Positions 7,669-18,145 of a stretch of DNA of 42,201 bases are shown here, piece after piece (position 1 is the stretch's first letter; each line of letters starts with the position of its first letter). The position numbers were made by a program, and so were the translations under genes. The notes beneath the pieces were generated by a model. The model did not search any database. It saw only the letters and a list, made by a program, of their open reading frames with translations, and was not told where the DNA came from. The stretch is from Bacilli bacterium (GTDB taxonomy: Bacteria; Bacillota_I; Bacilli_A; ML615J-28; CAG-698). The stretch lies in contig JAFSVH010000090.1 of assembly GCA_017450215.1 (NCBI GenBank), forward strand, positions 1 to 42,201, read 5' to 3'.

Positions 7669-7952
7669 TGAAAAAAGGTTATGATGTTATTGTTCGTCCA
7701 TTAATTACTGAAAAGACTACAAAACTTATTGAATTAAGACAATATACTTTCGAAGTTAAACAAGGAAGTAATAAAGTTGAAGTTAAGAAAGCTGTAGAAG
7801 AATTGTTTGATGTTAAAGTTGTTGCAGTAAACATGGTTAACACTCAAAGAAAAACTCGTAAAGTTGGAAAATATGAAGGATTACGTCCAGCAGTTCAAAA
7901 AGCTGTTGTTACTCTTGCTGAAGGCAATAAGTTAGACGTATTCGAAATCTAG
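7668..7952 (+). CDS. rplW: 50S ribosomal protein L23
   Basis: A 94-aa L23, located at the tunnel exit where trigger factor and SRP dock. The N terminus [15 protein letters not shown] and the [20 protein letters not shown] segment identify it. Its ribosome site (GAGGAGG) lies inside the rplD end. Confidence 0.97.
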   Translation: MKKGYDVIVRPLITEKTTKLIELRQYTFEVKQGSNKVEVKKAVEELFDVKVVAVNMVNTQRKTRKVGKYEGLRPAVQKAVVTLAEGNKLDVFEI

Positions 7953-7965
7953 GAGGAATAAATCA

Positions 7966-8802
7966 ATGGCTATTAAAAAGTATAAAGCTATAACAAACGG
8001 TCGTCGTGATATGACAGTTTTGGTTTATAAAGATGAAATCACAACTACAAATTCACCTGAAAAAAGTTTGTTAGCTCCTTTACATTCAAAAGGTGGCCGT
8101 AATAACACTGGTAGTGTTATGGTTCGTCATCAAGGTGGTGGAGCTAAGAGAAAATATCGTATCATTGATTTCAAGAGAGATAAATATGATGTACCTGGCA
8201 CGGTAAAGACAATCGAATATGATCCAAATAGAAGTGCTAATATCGCATTAATAGTATATGCTGATGGTGAAAAGAGATACATCATTGCACCTAAAGATTT
8301 AAAGGTTGGCGCAACAGTACTAGCAGCTGACAAAGCTGATATCAAAGTTGGTAACTCTTTACCACTTTCTAATATTCCAGTTGGTACTTATATTCATAAT
8401 ATTGAATTACATCCTGGTAAGGGTGGTCAATTAGTAAGAAGTGCTGGAACAAGTGCTCAAATCTTAGGTAGAGAAGAAAAGTATGTTTTAATTCGTTTAA
8501 CAAGTGGCGAAGTTAGAAAAATTTTAGCTGTTTGCCATGCTACAATCGGTGTTGTTGGAAACGCTGATTATATGAATGTCAATATTGGTAAAGCTGGTAG
8601 AACTCGTTATATGGGTATTAGACCTACAGTTAGAGGTTCTGTAATGAACCCTAATGATCACCCTCATGGTGGTGGTGAAGGTCGTGCACCTGTTGGTCGT
8701 AAGGCTCCTCTTACTCCTTGGGGTAAACCTGCTTTAGGTAAGAAGACAAGGGATCCAAAGAAAAAATCATCAGAACTTATAGTTCGTCGCCGTAACGGTT
8801 AA
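7966..8802 (+). CDS. rplB: 50S ribosomal protein L2
   Basis: A 278-aa L2, needed for subunit joining and the peptidyl-transferase centre. It shows [20 protein letters not shown] near the N terminus and the C-terminal loop [19 protein letters not shown], which holds the conserved functional His, then [16 protein letters not shown] is upstream. Normal length. Confidence 0.98.
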   Translation: MAIKKYKAITNGRRDMTVLVYKDEITTTNSPEKSLLAPLHSKGGRNNTGSVMVRHQGGGAKRKYRIIDFKRDKYDVPGTVKTIEYDPNRSANIALIVYADGEKRYIIAPKDLKVGATVLAADKADIKVGNSLPLSNIPVGTYIHNIELHPGKGGQLVRSAGTSAQILGREEKYVLIRLTSGEVRKILAVCHATIGVVGNADYMNVNIGKAGRTRYMGIRPTVRGSVMNPNDHPHGGGEGRAPVGRKAPLTPWGKPALGKKTRDPKKKSSELIVRRRNG

Positions 8803-8818
8803 TAAGAGGAGGTAAAAT

Positions 8819-9088
8819 ATGGCTCGTTCATTAAAGAAAGGCTTTTTCTGTGATGATCATTTAATGAAAAAAGTTGTTGAATTAAATGAATCTAATAGTA
8901 AAAAAGTTATTCAAACATGGTCAAGAAGATCAACAATCTATCCAGATTTTATTGGACACACTATTGCTGTTTACAACGGTAAGGAACACGTTCCAGTATA
9001 TGTTACTGAAGATATGGTTGGTCATAAATTAGGTGAATTCGCACCTACAAGAACTTATCGTGGACACGGTAAGGATAAGAATGCTTAG
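8819..9088 (+). CDS. rpsS: 30S ribosomal protein S19
   Basis: An 89-aa S19 of the 30S head, next to S13. The signature [18 protein letters not shown] opens the protein and [20 protein letters not shown] follows. GAGGAGG lies upstream. It keeps the standard L2-S19-L22 order. Confidence 0.98.
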   Translation: MARSLKKGFFCDDHLMKKVVELNESNSKKVIQTWSRRSTIYPDFIGHTIAVYNGKEHVPVYVTEDMVGHKLGEFAPTRTYRGHGKDKNA

Positions 9089-9104
9089 TTAGGAGGAAAT
9101 TAAA

Positions 9105-9452
9105 ATGGAAGAAGTTAAAGTTGCAAGAGCTGAAGCTAAGACTGTTAGAATTTCTGCTACTAAGGTTAGATTAGTTATTGATAATATTAGAGGCAAAAAA
9201 GTTGGTGATGCATTAAATATTTTAAGATTAACACCAAATGGTGCAAGCTTTGCTGTTGAAAAAGTTTTAAAGTCTGCAATTGCTAATGCTGAACACAACT
9301 ATGAAATGGATGTAAACAAATTATTTGTAAAAGAAATTTATGCAAATGAAGGTATTACAATGAAGAGATTTTTAGCACGTGCTAAAGGTAGTGCTAGTAG
9401 ATTATATAAGAGAACAAGCAACATTACAGTAGTTGTTGCTGAAAGAGACTAA
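9105..9452 (+). CDS. rplV: 50S ribosomal protein L22
   Basis: A 115-aa L22 whose hairpin narrows the exit tunnel (the site of macrolide-resistance changes in other species). Segments: [20 protein letters not shown], then [20 protein letters not shown] in the beta hairpin. AGGAGG precedes the ATG. Confidence 0.98.
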   Translation: MEEVKVARAEAKTVRISATKVRLVIDNIRGKKVGDALNILRLTPNGASFAVEKVLKSAIANAEHNYEMDVNKLFVKEIYANEGITMKRFLARAKGSASRLYKRTSNITVVVAERD

Positions 9453-9463
9453 GGAGGGCAACC

Positions 9464-10120
9464 ATGGGACAAAAAGTTAATCCAATCGGTATGCGTTTAG
9501 GAATCATTCGTGAATGGGATTCTAAATGGTATGCAAAGAAAAATGATGTACCTGCATTACTTCACGAAGATTTATTAATCCGTAATGAAATTGAAAAGTT
9601 TTATGACAAGGAAAGAAAAGGTCAAGTTTCTCGTATTTTAATTGAAAGACTAAGAAACAAAGTTAGTATCGTTCTTTACACTGCTAAACCTGGTATTGTA
9701 ATTGGACGTGAAGGACAAACTAAAGCTCAAATCGTTAGTAAATTACAAAATTTAACAAAGAAGACAATATTCATGAATGTTGTTGAAATTAAAAATCCTG
9801 ATTTAGATGCTAAATTAGTTGCAAGAAGAATGGCTGAAGAATTAGAAAACAGAGCATCATTTAGACGCGTTCAAAAGAAAGCTATTCAACAAACTATGAA
9901 GGCTGGAGCTAAAGGTATCAAAACTTCTATTTCTGGAAGATTAGGTGGTGCTGAAATGGCTCGTGCTGAAGGATATTCTGAAGGAACAGTACCTCTACAC
10001 ACTTTAAGAGCTGACATCGATTATGCATTAGCTGAAGCTAATACTACATATGGTAAGTTAGGTGTTAAGGTTTGGATTTGTAAAGGTGAAGTTCTTCCAA
10101 CAAAGAAGGAGGCTAAATAA
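9464..10120 (+). CDS. rpsC: 30S ribosomal protein S3
   Basis: A 218-aa S3 at the mRNA entry site. The N terminus [20 protein letters not shown], a KH domain with [10 protein letters not shown], and the C-terminal [17 protein letters not shown] helicase-like face are all visible. AAGGAGG is upstream. The rplP ribosome site lies in its last codons. Confidence 0.98.
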   Translation: MGQKVNPIGMRLGIIREWDSKWYAKKNDVPALLHEDLLIRNEIEKFYDKERKGQVSRILIERLRNKVSIVLYTAKPGIVIGREGQTKAQIVSKLQNLTKKTIFMNVVEIKNPDLDAKLVARRMAEELENRASFRRVQKKAIQQTMKAGAKGIKTSISGRLGGAEMARAEGYSEGTVPLHTLRADIDYALAEANTTYGKLGVKVWICKGEVLPTKKEAK

Positions 10121-10122
10121 TT

Positions 10123-10542
10123 ATGTTGATGCCTAAAAGAACTAAATTCCGTAGACCTCATCGTGTTAGTTACGAAGGAAAAGCTAAAGGCGCTAAGAAA
10201 GTTGATTTTGGTGAGTATGGCTTAATGGCTATGGATGGAACTTGGATTAGCCAAGCTCAAATCGAAGCTTCACGTATCGCTATGACACGTTATATGAAGC
10301 GTGAAGGACAAGTATGGATTAGAATTTTCCCTCACATTGCATTCACAAGAAAACCTCTTGCTACTCGTATGGGTGGTGGTAAAGGTTCTCCTGAAGGCTA
10401 TGTAGCTGTTGTAAAAAAGGGAACAGTTATGTTTGAAATTGGTGGAGTAAGCGAAGAAGTAGCTAGAGAAGCTATGAGATTAGCTGCTAATAAATTACCA
10501 ATCAAGACAAAATTCGTTAAAAAGGATAATAGTGGTGAATAA
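10123..10542 (+). CDS. rplP: 50S ribosomal protein L16
   Basis: A 139-aa L16 at the A-site side of the peptidyl-transferase centre. The [20 protein letters not shown] start is typical, and AAGGAGG at 10107-10113 fits the ATG at 10123. The [20 protein letters not shown] loop is complete. 2 nt from rpsC and 2 nt to rpmC. Confidence 0.98.
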   Translation: MLMPKRTKFRRPHRVSYEGKAKGAKKVDFGEYGLMAMDGTWISQAQIEASRIAMTRYMKREGQVWIRIFPHIAFTRKPLATRMGGGKGSPEGYVAVVKKGTVMFEIGGVSEEVAREAMRLAANKLPIKTKFVKKDNSGE

Positions 10543-10544
10543 TT

Positions 10545-10781
10545 ATGGCAAAGAAAGAAACTGAAGTTAAAAAAGTTAAAAAGTCAGAATCTGATAAGAT
10601 CAGAGAAATGGATACTGCTACTATTGAAAAGAATATTGAAGAGCTTAAACAAGAATTATTTAATTTGCGTTTCCAAGCTGCAGTTGGTAAATTAGAAAAT
10701 ACTGCACAAATCAAGAAAAATAAGAAGCAAATTGCTCGTATGAAGACTATTCTTACAGAGCGTGCTAATGCTCAAAAGTAG
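10545..10781 (+). CDS. rpmC: 50S ribosomal protein L29 with Lys/Glu-rich N-terminal extension
   Basis: A 78-aa L29 near the tunnel exit beside L23. The family core begins around residue 18 ([20 protein letters not shown], then [16 protein letters not shown]). The usual length is about 62-68 aa, so residues 2-17 ([16 protein letters not shown]) are an added charged extension. No internal start would keep the conserved REMD segment, and only a weak ribosome site (GTGGTG) precedes it, so coupling to rplP is likely. Confidence 0.96.
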   Translation: MAKKETEVKKVKKSESDKIREMDTATIEKNIEELKQELFNLRFQAAVGKLENTAQIKKNKKQIARMKTILTERANAQK

Positions 10782-10790
10782 GAGGAATTT

Positions 10791-11051
10791 ATGGAAAGAA
10801 ATACTCGTAAAGTTTACATTGGTAAAGTTGTTTCTGATAAAGAAGATAAAACTATTAAAGTTTTAGTATCTACACATCGTAAACATCCTTTATATGGAAA
10901 GAATGTAGAATATAGTAAGAAATTTACAGCTCACGATGAAAACAATGAAGCTAAAGTCGGTGATACAGTTAAAATAATGGAAACTCGTCCATTATCTAAA
11001 ACTAAGAGATTCCGTCTTGTTGAAGTCGTAGAAAATGCTGTTATTTTATAG
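10791..11051 (+). CDS. rpsQ: 30S ribosomal protein S17
   Basis: An 86-aa OB-fold primary binder of 16S r[23 protein letters not shown] and [20 protein letters not shown] are diagnostic, followed by the [16 protein letters not shown] end. TAGGAGG lies upstream. Conventional L29-S17-L14 order. Confidence 0.98.
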   Translation: MERNTRKVYIGKVVSDKEDKTIKVLVSTHRKHPLYGKNVEYSKKFTAHDENNEAKVGDTVKIMETRPLSKTKRFRLVEVVENAVIL

Positions 11052-11063
11052 GAGGCACATGAA

Positions 11064-11432
11064 ATGATACAACAAGAAAGTAGATTAAAAGTTGCTGATA
11101 ATTCAGGTGCTAAAGAAATCTTAACTATTAAGATTTTAGGTGGAACTAGACATAAATTCGCAAATATTGGTGATATTATTATTGCAACTGTTAAAGAAGC
11201 AACACCTGGTGGACAAGTTAAGAAGGGTGATGTTGTAAAAGCAGTTATAGTTAGAACTAAGAGTGGATTGAGAAGAGCTGATGGAACTTATATTAAGTTT
11301 GATGATAATGCTGCTGTTATTATTAAAGATGATAAGACTCCAAAAGGTACTCGTATCTTTGGACCTGTTGCTCGTGAATTACGTGAAGGCGACTTCATGA
11401 AGATTATCTCACTTGCTCCAGAAGTTCTTTAA
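11064..11432 (+). CDS. rplN: 50S ribosomal protein L14
   Basis: A 122-aa L14 on the subunit interface, also the docking site of the silencing factor Rsf[20 protein letters not shown] is the exact family start; [20 protein letters not shown] lies near the C terminus. TAGGAGG is upstream. Confidence 0.99.
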   Translation: MIQQESRLKVADNSGAKEILTIKILGGTRHKFANIGDIIIATVKEATPGGQVKKGDVVKAVIVRTKSGLRRADGTYIKFDDNAAVIIKDDKTPKGTRIFGPVARELREGDFMKIISLAPEVL

Positions 11433-11446
11433 TTAGGAGGCCGAAT

Positions 11447-11755
11447 ATGTTTATTAAAAAAGGCGATACTGTAATCGTAATCACAGGCGATTATAAAGGA
11501 AAACAAGGAACTGTATTAAGAGTTTTAAATAAGACAAACCGTGTTATAGTTGAAGGTGTTAACATCGTTACTAAACATGCTAGACCAAGTCAATCTAACC
11601 CTGATGGTGGAATTTCAAAGAAGGAAGCTCCTATTCATGCTTCTAACGTTATGCTTGTTGATCCTAAGACTAATGAACCAACTAAGGTTGGCTATAGAGT
11701 TGAAGGCGATAAGAAAGTACGTTTTGCTAAGAAGAGTGGAGCTACTATTAAGTAA
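11447..11755 (+). CDS. rplX: 50S ribosomal protein L24
   Basis: A 102-aa L24, an assembly initiator with an N-terminal KOW motif ([20 protein letters not shown]) and the [18 protein letters not shown] region. TAGGAGG is upstream and 11 nt separate it from rplE. Confidence 0.98.
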   Translation: MFIKKGDTVIVITGDYKGKQGTVLRVLNKTNRVIVEGVNIVTKHARPSQSNPDGGISKKEAPIHASNVMLVDPKTNEPTKVGYRVEGDKKVRFAKKSGATIK

Positions 11756-11766
11756 GGAGGACTGCA

Positions 11767-12306
11767 ATGAATCGTGTTAAAGAACAATATTTAAATGTTG
11801 CTAAACCAGCATTAATGGAAAAGTTTAATTACAAGTCAATTATGCAAGCTCCTAGACTTGAAAAGATTGTAATCAACATGGGTGTTGGTGATGCAATGGC
11901 TAACTCTAAGGCTTTAGATGCTGCTGTTGATGAATTAAGCCAAATTGTTGGTCAAAAGCCAATTATTACAAAAGCTAAGAAATCAATCGCTGCATTCAAA
12001 TTAAGAGAAGGAGTTTCTATTGGATGTAAGGTTACATTACGTGGAGAAAGAATGTATCAATTCTATGATAAACTAGTTTCTATTTCTCTACCACGTGTAC
12101 GTGATTTCCGTGGTTTATCAAAGAACTCATTTGATGGACGTGGGAATTATACTATTGGTGTAAAAGAACAATTAATTTTCCCTGAAATTAAATATGATAA
12201 AGTATTTAAAATTCGTGGAATGGATATTGTTATTGTTACAACTGCTAAAACAGATGATGAAGGCCGCGAGTTATTATCATTACTTGGCATGCCTTTCAGA
12301 AAGTAG
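11767..12306 (+). CDS. rplE: 50S ribosomal protein L5
   Basis: A 179-aa L5 that binds 5S rRNA and contacts S13 in bridge B1b. [35 protein letters not shown] and [18 protein letters not shown] are conserved blocks. AAGGAGG lies upstream. Normal length. Confidence 0.98.
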   Translation: MNRVKEQYLNVAKPALMEKFNYKSIMQAPRLEKIVINMGVGDAMANSKALDAAVDELSQIVGQKPIITKAKKSIAAFKLREGVSIGCKVTLRGERMYQFYDKLVSISLPRVRDFRGLSKNSFDGRGNYTIGVKEQLIFPEIKYDKVFKIRGMDIVIVTTAKTDDEGRELLSLLGMPFRK

Positions 12307-12315
12307 GAGGGAACT

Positions 12316-12501
12316 ATGGCAAAAACTTCGTTAAAAATCAAAAACCATCGCAAACAAAAATTTGCTGTTAGAGAATATACACGTTGTGAAAGATGCGGTA
12401 GACCTCATTCTGTATATCGTAAATTCAAACTATGTCGTATTTGTTTAAGAGAATTAGCTAACCAAGGTCAAATCCCTGGTGTTAATAAGGCTAGTTGGTA
12501 A
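12316..12501 (+). CDS. rpsZ: 30S ribosomal protein S14, zinc-binding type Z
   Basis: A 61-aa zinc-type S14. Cys24, Cys27, Cys40 and Cys43 (CERC and CRIC) form the zinc ribbon of the C+ class, and the length matches type Z. It sits between L5 and S8 as usual. C+ ribosomal proteins hold a large part of cellular zinc in other bacteria, relevant to the zinc module at 36550-39349. Confidence 0.98.
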   Translation: MAKTSLKIKNHRKQKFAVREYTRCERCGRPHSVYRKFKLCRICLRELANQGQIPGVNKASW

Positions 12502-12512
12502 GGAGGAAAGTT

Positions 12513-12911
12513 ATGGGAATGACTGATCCAATTGCTGATATGCTAACTCGTATTCGCAATGCTAATCAAGCAAAGCATCCAAGCGTTTTAGTACCAGCAT
12601 CAAAAATTAAATTAGAAATTTTAAATGTTATTAAGAGTGAAGGTTTCATTAATGACGTTGAGTTTGTTGAAGATGGCAAACAAGGCGCTATTAGAGTTAC
12701 TTTAAAATACACTGAAAAGAAAGAAAGAGTAATCAAGGGAATTACACGTATTTCTAAACCTGGTCTACGTGTTTATGCTAAAGCTAGCGAAATGCCTAAG
12801 GTATTAAATGGCTTAGGTACTGCTATTGTATCAACATCAAATGGAGTTATGACTGATAGAGAAGCTCGTCAACAACGTCTTGGCGGCGAAGTCATTGCTT
12901 ACATTTGGTAA
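12513..12911 (+). CDS. rpsH: 30S ribosomal protein S8
   Basis: A 132-aa S8, a primary 16S binder and in E. coli the translational repressor of the spc operon. I chose the ATG at 12513 ([20 protein letters not shown]) because AAGGAGG lies at about 12500 and the length then matches the family. The C terminus [19 protein letters not shown] is standard. Confidence 0.98.
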   Translation: MGMTDPIADMLTRIRNANQAKHPSVLVPASKIKLEILNVIKSEGFINDVEFVEDGKQGAIRVTLKYTEKKERVIKGITRISKPGLRVYAKASEMPKVLNGLGTAIVSTSNGVMTDREARQQRLGGEVIAYIW

Positions 12912-12923
12912 TAGGGGGTAAAT

Positions 12924-13463
12924 ATGTCTCGTATAGGAAAAGAAAAAGTCGTATTACCTGCTGGTGTTACATTTGAAGTTAGTGAAAACAATCATGTAGT
13001 TGTTAAGGGACCTAAAGGACAATTAGAATTTACATTTGTTCCTCAAATGAAGTTCGTTGTTGATGGTAATGTTGTTAGTGTTGAAAGACCAGATGACTCT
13101 ATTCAAAATAAAGCTTTACACGGCACAACAAGAGCGTTACTACATAATATGGTAGTTGGCGTTGAACAAGGATTCACTAAAGTTTTAGTTATCGAAGGTG
13201 TTGGATATCGTGCATCATTACAAGGTAAAAAGCTTGTTGTTGCTGCTGGATATTCTCATTTAGTAGAAAATGATATTCCTGAAGGATTAACAGTTGTTTG
13301 CCCTACACCAAATGAAATTCAAATTTCAGGTGCAGATAGACAATTAGTTGGTGAATTCGCTGCTAACATTCGTAAGATTCGTAAACCTGAACCTTACAAA
13401 GGTAAAGGTATTCGTTACAAAGATGAAGTTGTTCGTCGTAAAGAAGGAAAGAAAGCTAAGTAG
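12924..13463 (+). CDS. rplF: 50S ribosomal protein L6
   Basis: A 179-aa L6 near the factor-binding site. SRIGKEKVVLPAGV opens it; the second half has GVGYRASLQGKKLVVAAGYSH and the C-terminal PEPYKGKGIRYKDEVVRRKE. The ribosome site is AGGGGG. Confidence 0.98.
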   Translation: MSRIGKEKVVLPAGVTFEVSENNHVVVKGPKGQLEFTFVPQMKFVVDGNVVSVERPDDSIQNKALHGTTRALLHNMVVGVEQGFTKVLVIEGVGYRASLQGKKLVVAAGYSHLVENDIPEGLTVVCPTPNEIQISGADRQLVGEFAANIRKIRKPEPYKGKGIRYKDEVVRRKEGKKAK

Positions 13464-13481
13464 GAAGGGAGACGTAAGAAA

Positions 13482-13844
13482 ATGGTTAGTAAAAAAGATA
13501 AAAACAAAGTTAGAATTATTCGTCACTTACGTATTCGTAAAAATTTAAGTGGTACAGCAACTACACCTAGATTAGCTGTTTTTAGATCTAATAAAAATAT
13601 TTTTGCTCAAGTTATCGATGATGTTGCTGGTGTTACTTTAGCAAGTGCATCAAGCATTGATAAAGAATTAAAATTAGCTAATGGCTCTAATATTGAAGCT
13701 GCTAAGCAAGTTGGTGCTTTAGTTGCTAAGAGAGCATTAGAAAAGAACATTGATTCTGTTGTGTTCGACCGTGGTGGATATTTATATCATGGTAGAGTTC
13801 AAGCTCTAGCTGAAGCTGCTCGTGAAGCTGGGCTAAAATTCTAG
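13482..13844 (+). CDS. rplR: 50S ribosomal protein L18
   Basis: A 120-aa L18 that binds 5S rRNA together with L5. [20 protein letters not shown] and the end [20 protein letters not shown] are diagnostic. The ATG at 13482 follows GGAAGGGAG and gives the normal length. Confidence 0.98.
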   Translation: MVSKKDKNKVRIIRHLRIRKNLSGTATTPRLAVFRSNKNIFAQVIDDVAGVTLASASSIDKELKLANGSNIEAAKQVGALVAKRALEKNIDSVVFDRGGYLYHGRVQALAEAAREAGLKF

Positions 13845-13854
13845 GAGGTAAATA

Positions 13855-14379
13855 ATGCGTCAAGAAAAAGAAAAGAAACAAGACAAGAAAGTTGTTGTTG
13901 AAAAAGAATTTGAAGAACGTGTTGTTAGTATCAACCATGTTACTAAAGTTGTTAAAGGTGGTAGAAGATATCGTTTTAGCGCTGTAGTAGTAGTTGGAGA
14001 TAAGAAGGGTCGTGTTGGTCTTGGAACTGGTAAAGCAATTGAAGTTCCAGATGCAATTAAGAAAGCTGTTGAAGATGCAAAGAAGAATATTGTTAATGTT
14101 CCAATCGTTGGTACAACTATTCCTCATGAGGTAACTGGTGTATTCGGTGCTGGTAGAGTATTCTTAAAACCTGCTCCAGAAGGTACAGGAGTTATCGCTG
14201 GTGGTCCAGTTCGTGCTGTTGTAGAAGTTGCTGGAATTAGTAATATTTTATCTAAATCTTTAGGTTCTAGTACACCTATTAACATTGTTAGAGCTACAAT
14301 GGAAGGTTTACTAAGTTTAAGAACTGTTGATGATGTTGCCGCTATTCGTGGTAAAACAGCTGAGGAAATCGTAGGTTAA
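13855..14379 (+). CDS. rpsE: 30S ribosomal protein S5
   Basis: A 174-aa S5 in the mRNA-entry and decoding-fidelity region. Residues 1-22 are a charged lead; the double-stranded-RNA-binding fold begins with [20 protein letters not shown] and continues [24 protein letters not shown] is upstream. 5 nt to rpmD. Confidence 0.98.
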   Translation: MRQEKEKKQDKKVVVEKEFEERVVSINHVTKVVKGGRRYRFSAVVVVGDKKGRVGLGTGKAIEVPDAIKKAVEDAKKNIVNVPIVGTTIPHEVTGVFGAGRVFLKPAPEGTGVIAGGPVRAVVEVAGISNILSKSLGSSTPINIVRATMEGLLSLRTVDDVAAIRGKTAEEIVG

Positions 14380-14384
14380 TTATC

Positions 14385-14567
14385 ATGGCAGAAAAAACTA
14401 TTAAAATTAAGTTAGTTAGAAGTGTTGGCGGACGTAAGCCTAATCAAGTTAAAACTTTAAAAGCTCTAGGCTTATCAAAGATCAACCAAGTAGTAGAAAA
14501 GGCTGACAATGAAGCTGTACGTGGCATGATTGCTACTGTAAAGCACGTTGTTGAAGTTATTGAATAG
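14385..14567 (+). CDS. rpmD: 50S ribosomal protein L30
   Basis: A 60-aa L30. [20 protein letters not shown] and [13 protein letters not shown] match the bacterial short form. Its own ribosome site is weak, so translation is probably coupled to rpsE. Confidence 0.97.
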   Translation: MAEKTIKIKLVRSVGGRKPNQVKTLKALGLSKINQVVEKADNEAVRGMIATVKHVVEVIE

Positions 14568-14577
14568 GAGGTACACC

Positions 14578-15021
14578 ATGTTAAATTTAAGTGAATTAAA
14601 ACCTAATGATGGTGCAACACATTACAAGAAAAGAGTAGGACGTGGTACAAGTTCAGGAACTGGTAAGACTGCAACTCGTGGTCATAAAGGACAAAACGCT
14701 CGTAGTGGTGGTGGAGTTAGACCAGGTTATGAAGGAGGTCAAACACCTTTATTCAAACGTCTTCCAAAGAGAGGATTTACTAACGTAAATCGTAAAGATT
14801 ATGCTGTTATTAATGTTGAAGATTTAAACGTATTCGAAAATGGCGCTGTTGTAGATTCAGAAAAATTAAGAGAAAAGGGATTAATTAAGAAAGAATTTGA
14901 TGGTGTTAAAGTTTTAGGAAATGGCGAGTTAAATAAACAATTAACTGTTAAAGCTAATAAATTCTCTAAGACAGCACTTGATGTAATTGCTAAAGCTGGT
15001 GGAACTGCAGAGGTGATTTAA
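14578..15021 (+). CDS. rplO: 50S ribosomal protein L15
   Basis: A 147-aa L15. The ATG at 14578 ([19 protein letters not shown]) follows AGGAGG and is the family's usual start; an in-frame ATG at 14548 lies inside rpmD and is not used. The [20 protein letters not shown] region is intact. 1 nt before secY. Confidence 0.98.
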   Translation: MLNLSELKPNDGATHYKKRVGRGTSSGTGKTATRGHKGQNARSGGGVRPGYEGGQTPLFKRLPKRGFTNVNRKDYAVINVEDLNVFENGAVVDSEKLREKGLIKKEFDGVKVLGNGELNKQLTVKANKFSKTALDVIAKAGGTAEVI

Positions 15022-15022
15022 T

Positions 15023-16360
15023 ATGGCAAGTCTATCTACTAATACTAAAAAGATAATTAAAGGAATTTTATTTACTTTATTATTCTTGTTTGTGTTTAGA
15101 ATGGGTTACTGGGTAATATTACCTTTTGTTAACACAAGTATTGCTGAACCTGTTGAGTTTGGTTTCTTAAACACATTAAGTGGTGGTGCTTTAGGACATT
15201 TCTCTGTATTATGTTTGGGTATTAGCCCATACATTACTTCTTCAATCGTTATTCAATTATTACAAATGGATATCGTTCCTACATTAAAGGAATGGTCTGA
15301 AGAAGGAGAAGCTGGAAAACAAAAATTAAACCAATTAACTAGATACGTTGCTTTAGGTTTAGCATTTGTTCAATCTTTAGTATTAACAATTGGTATCGAT
15401 GTTAATTATTCTGGTATTTATTTTGTAGCTAGTGATTTTGTTACTGATTATAAAGTATTCTTATTCATCTATCTATCATTAGTTGCTACTGCAGGTACTG
15501 CATTCACATTATGGTTAGCTGAATTAATTACTACTCATGGAGTTGGTAATGGTACATCAATGATCATTTGTGCTGGTATCTTAGCATCTATTCCTGGTAT
15601 GATTAAAGACTTAGTAGTTAATTATATTACTACTGCTGATACAAGAAATATCTTTATTTTCGTATTTACAATTGTAATGTTGATTTTAATTGTTGTGTTT
15701 ATTGTATTTATGGAATCTGCTAAACGTATTATTCCAGTTCAATATGCTAATAGACCAGCAGCTGCAACATTTAGAGGTAAGAACGACAGTAATATTCCAA
15801 TCAAATTAAATTCTGCATCTGTTATCCCAGTTATCTTTGCATCTACATTGATGAGTATTCCTACTACAGTTGTTAGTTTATTAGGACTTACAACTAAGTA
15901 TGAATCTACTTCATCTGCATATAAGATTGGATACTGGTTAAATCAAACATTTAGTACAACATCAACAACTGATGGAGTTGTTTCAATTAATATTATAGGA
16001 TTTGCTCTTTATATTATTTTAATTGTCATCTTCTCATTCTTCTATTCATTCTTACAAATGAATCCAGATAAGATGGCAGAAAATTTACAAAAGCAAAATG
16101 CATTTATTCCTGGTGTTAGACCTGGAGATGAAACATCATCATTCATTTCAAGAGTATTATTCAAGATTACAATGATTGGTGCTACTTATTTAACAATAAT
16201 TGCTATTATTCCTATTATATTTACAGCAATTTTCAATTTACCATCTTCTGTTCAAGTTGGTGGAACAAGTTTGATTATCGTTGTCGGTGTTGCAATTGAA
16301 ACTGCAAAACAAATTAAAGCTAGTTATCAAGAAAAACAATATCGTGGTTTCATGGGGTAA
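15023..16360 (+). CDS. secY: Protein translocase subunit SecY
   Basis: A 445-aa channel of the Sec translocon with ten predicted membrane segments. Conserved pieces include LGISPYITSSIVIQLLQMDI (TM2 region), ELITTHGVGNGTSMIICAGI, and the cytoplasmic loop NPDKMAENLQKQNAFIPGVR. It handles export of, for example, the two lipoproteins at 1850 and 3599. It lies in the spc cluster between rplO and adk, 4 nt before adk. Confidence 0.98.
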   Translation: MASLSTNTKKIIKGILFTLLFLFVFRMGYWVILPFVNTSIAEPVEFGFLNTLSGGALGHFSVLCLGISPYITSSIVIQLLQMDIVPTLKEWSEEGEAGKQKLNQLTRYVALGLAFVQSLVLTIGIDVNYSGIYFVASDFVTDYKVFLFIYLSLVATAGTAFTLWLAELITTHGVGNGTSMIICAGILASIPGMIKDLVVNYITTADTRNIFIFVFTIVMLILIVVFIVFMESAKRIIPVQYANRPAAATFRGKNDSNIPIKLNSASVIPVIFASTLMSIPTTVVSLLGLTTKYESTSSAYKIGYWLNQTFSTTSTTDGVVSINIIGFALYIILIVIFSFFYSFLQMNPDKMAENLQKQNAFIPGVRPGDETSSFISRVLFKITMIGATYLTIIAIIPIIFTAIFNLPSSVQVGGTSLIIVVGVAIETAKQIKASYQEKQYRGFMG

Positions 16361-16364
16361 TTAA

Positions 16365-17012
16365 ATGAGATTTATTATTATGGGGCCTCCAGGTGCTGGT
16401 AAAGGTACACAGGCAGCATTTATTAAAGAATATTATAATATTCCTCATATTTCAACTGGCGATATGTTTAGAGAAGCTATGCGTAATGAAACAAAAGTCG
16501 GAATTGAAGCAAAAAAATATATTGATAAAGGAATGTTAGTTCCTGATAGTGTTACTAATGCTTTAGTAAAAGAAAGACTATCACAAGCTGATTGCAAGAA
16601 GGGATTTTTATTGGATGGTTTTCCAAGAAACATCCCTCAAGCTGAAGCTTTAGATCAAATATTTAAAGATTTGAATATTAAATTAGACGCTGTAATTAAT
16701 ATTGATGTCGATTTTTCTGTTTTGGTTGATAGAGTAGTTGGTAGAAGAGTATGCCCTAAATGTGGTGCATCATATCATATTACAAATCTAAAACCTAAAA
16801 AAGATGGAATTTGTGACGTTTGTGGAAGTGAGCTTATTCAAAGAAAAGATGACACTGAAGAAACAATTAAGACACGTTTAGATGTTTATTCAAATCAAAC
16901 TAAACCATTACTTGATTATTATAAGAAACAAAATCTTGTTAAAACAATTAATGGTGTTGGAGATGTTAATGCAATCTTTGAAGATATCAAAAATTCTGTT
17001 GGAGGAAATTGA
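16365..17012 (+). CDS. adk: Adenylate kinase, zinc-lid type
   Basis: A 215-aa enzyme interconverting ATP + AMP and 2 ADP. P-loop GPPGAGKGT at 7-15, AMP-site STGDMFR and LLDGFPRN. The lid carries Cys130, Cys133, Cys150 and Cys153, the zinc-binding set of Gram-positive long-form adenylate kinases. It stops in TGA, which overlaps the map ATG by 1 nt and shows that TGA is a stop codon here. Confidence 0.98.
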   Translation: MRFIIMGPPGAGKGTQAAFIKEYYNIPHISTGDMFREAMRNETKVGIEAKKYIDKGMLVPDSVTNALVKERLSQADCKKGFLLDGFPRNIPQAEALDQIFKDLNIKLDAVINIDVDFSVLVDRVVGRRVCPKCGASYHITNLKPKKDGICDVCGSELIQRKDDTEETIKTRLDVYSNQTKPLLDYYKKQNLVKTINGVGDVNAIFEDIKNSVGGN

Positions 17013-17788
17013 TGATTATTCTAAAGAGCAAAAGAGAGATCGAATTACTTAGAGAAGCCGGAAGAATAACTGCTTATGCACATAGAAAAGTGGCAGAAGC
17101 AATTCGTCCAGGCATCACTACATTAGAATTAGATAAGATTGCTGAAAATGCTATTAGGGAGTGCGGTGCTACGCCTAACTTTAAAGGCTATGACGGATTT
17201 CCTGGCACTATTTGTGCATCAGTGAATGAAGTTGTAATACACGGCATCCCTAGCAAAAACATCAAATTAAAAGATGGTGATATCATCTCTATTGATACTG
17301 GAGCTTGTTATAAAGGCTACAATGGAGATGCTGCAATAACTCATCCGGTAGGAACAATTAGTTTAGAAAAACAAAAATTAATAGACATAACTAGACAATC
17401 TTTTTATGAGGGTGTCAAGTTCGCAAAGCCTAATAATCATTTGTCAGACATATCTCATGCTATTGAAGTATATATAAGACAATTTGGATTTGATATTGTG
17501 CGTGAATATACAGGACATGGTGTTGGAACTGATTTACATGAGGATCCACCTATTCCAAATTATGGTCAAGCAGGACATGGGCCATTATTAAAACCTGGCA
17601 TGGTACTTGCTATTGAGCCAATGGTTACTCTAGGTAGTGCTAGAGTAAGAGTTTTAAATGACGGATGGACTGTTGTGACTAAAGATAAAAAAGCCGCAGC
17701 ACATTATGAAAATACTATAGTTATTACTGAAGATGGATATGAAATATTAACAATTGAAAATTTAGGAGGAATCGATGTCAAAGAATGA
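17012..17788 (+). CDS. map: Methionine aminopeptidase type I
   Basis: A 258-aa dinuclear metalloprotease that removes the initiator Met after deformylation (peptide deformylase is at 34135-34734). Metal ligands appear in order: Asp in [10 protein letters not shown], Asp in YNGDAAIT, His in [13 protein letters not shown], Glu in AIEPMVT, Glu in HYENTIVIT. The ATG at 17012 follows GGAGG at 17001-17005; an in-frame TTG at 17009 is less likely. It overlaps infA by 14 nt. Confidence 0.97.
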   Translation: MIILKSKREIELLREAGRITAYAHRKVAEAIRPGITTLELDKIAENAIRECGATPNFKGYDGFPGTICASVNEVVIHGIPSKNIKLKDGDIISIDTGACYKGYNGDAAITHPVGTISLEKQKLIDITRQSFYEGVKFAKPNNHLSDISHAIEVYIRQFGFDIVREYTGHGVGTDLHEDPPIPNYGQAGHGPLLKPGMVLAIEPMVTLGSARVRVLNDGWTVVTKDKKAAAHYENTIVITEDGYEILTIENLGGIDVKE

Positions 17789-17993
17789 CGTTATTGTATT
17801 AAAAGGAACAGTTATAGAAGCATTGCCTAATACTCAATTTAGAGTAGAATTAGACAATGGACACAAAATTTTGGCCTACGTTTCTGGTAAAATCCGAATG
17901 AACATCATAACTATTTTACCAGGTGATAAAGTGACTGTTGAACTATCACCATACGACTTAACACGTGGCCGAATTACTTATAGACATAAGTAA
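17775..17993 (+). CDS. infA: Translation initiation factor IF-1
   Basis: A 72-aa OB-fold factor that binds the 30S A site with IF-2 and IF-3. [18 protein letters not shown] and [20 protein letters not shown] are diagnostic. Its ribosome site (TTAGGAGG) lies inside map and the genes overlap by 14 nt. Confidence 0.98.
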   Translation: MSKNDVIVLKGTVIEALPNTQFRVELDNGHKILAYVSGKIRMNIITILPGDKVTVELSPYDLTRGRITYRHK

Positions 17994-18015
17994 AAATAAT
18001 GGAGGAAAAAACACA

Positions 18016-18129
18016 ATGAAAGTTAGACCATCTGTAAAACCAATTTGTGATCAATGTAAAGTTATTAAACGTAAAGGCAAAGTCATGGTTATTTGTAGTA
18101 ACCCTAGACATAAACAAAGACAAGGCTAA
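18016..18129 (+). CDS. rpmJ: 50S ribosomal protein L36, zinc-binding type
   Basis: A 37-aa protein starting [20 protein letters not shown]. Cys11, Cys14, Cys27 and His32 form the C+ zinc site. GGAGG precedes the ATG, and it sits between infA and rpsM as expected in the alpha cluster. Confidence 0.98.
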   Translation: MKVRPSVKPICDQCKVIKRKGKVMVICSNPRHKQRQG

Positions 18130-18145
18130 TTAAGGGAGGAAATAA

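Noticed and set aside
11550..11780. Alternative plus-strand frame overlapping rplX
   Set aside because: Out-of-frame with L24, which is fully conserved; composition is not protein-like.
13726..14127. 133-aa minus-strand frame over rplR/rpsE
   Set aside because: It lies antisense to two certain ribosomal genes, has low-complexity Asn/Phe composition and no ribosome site.
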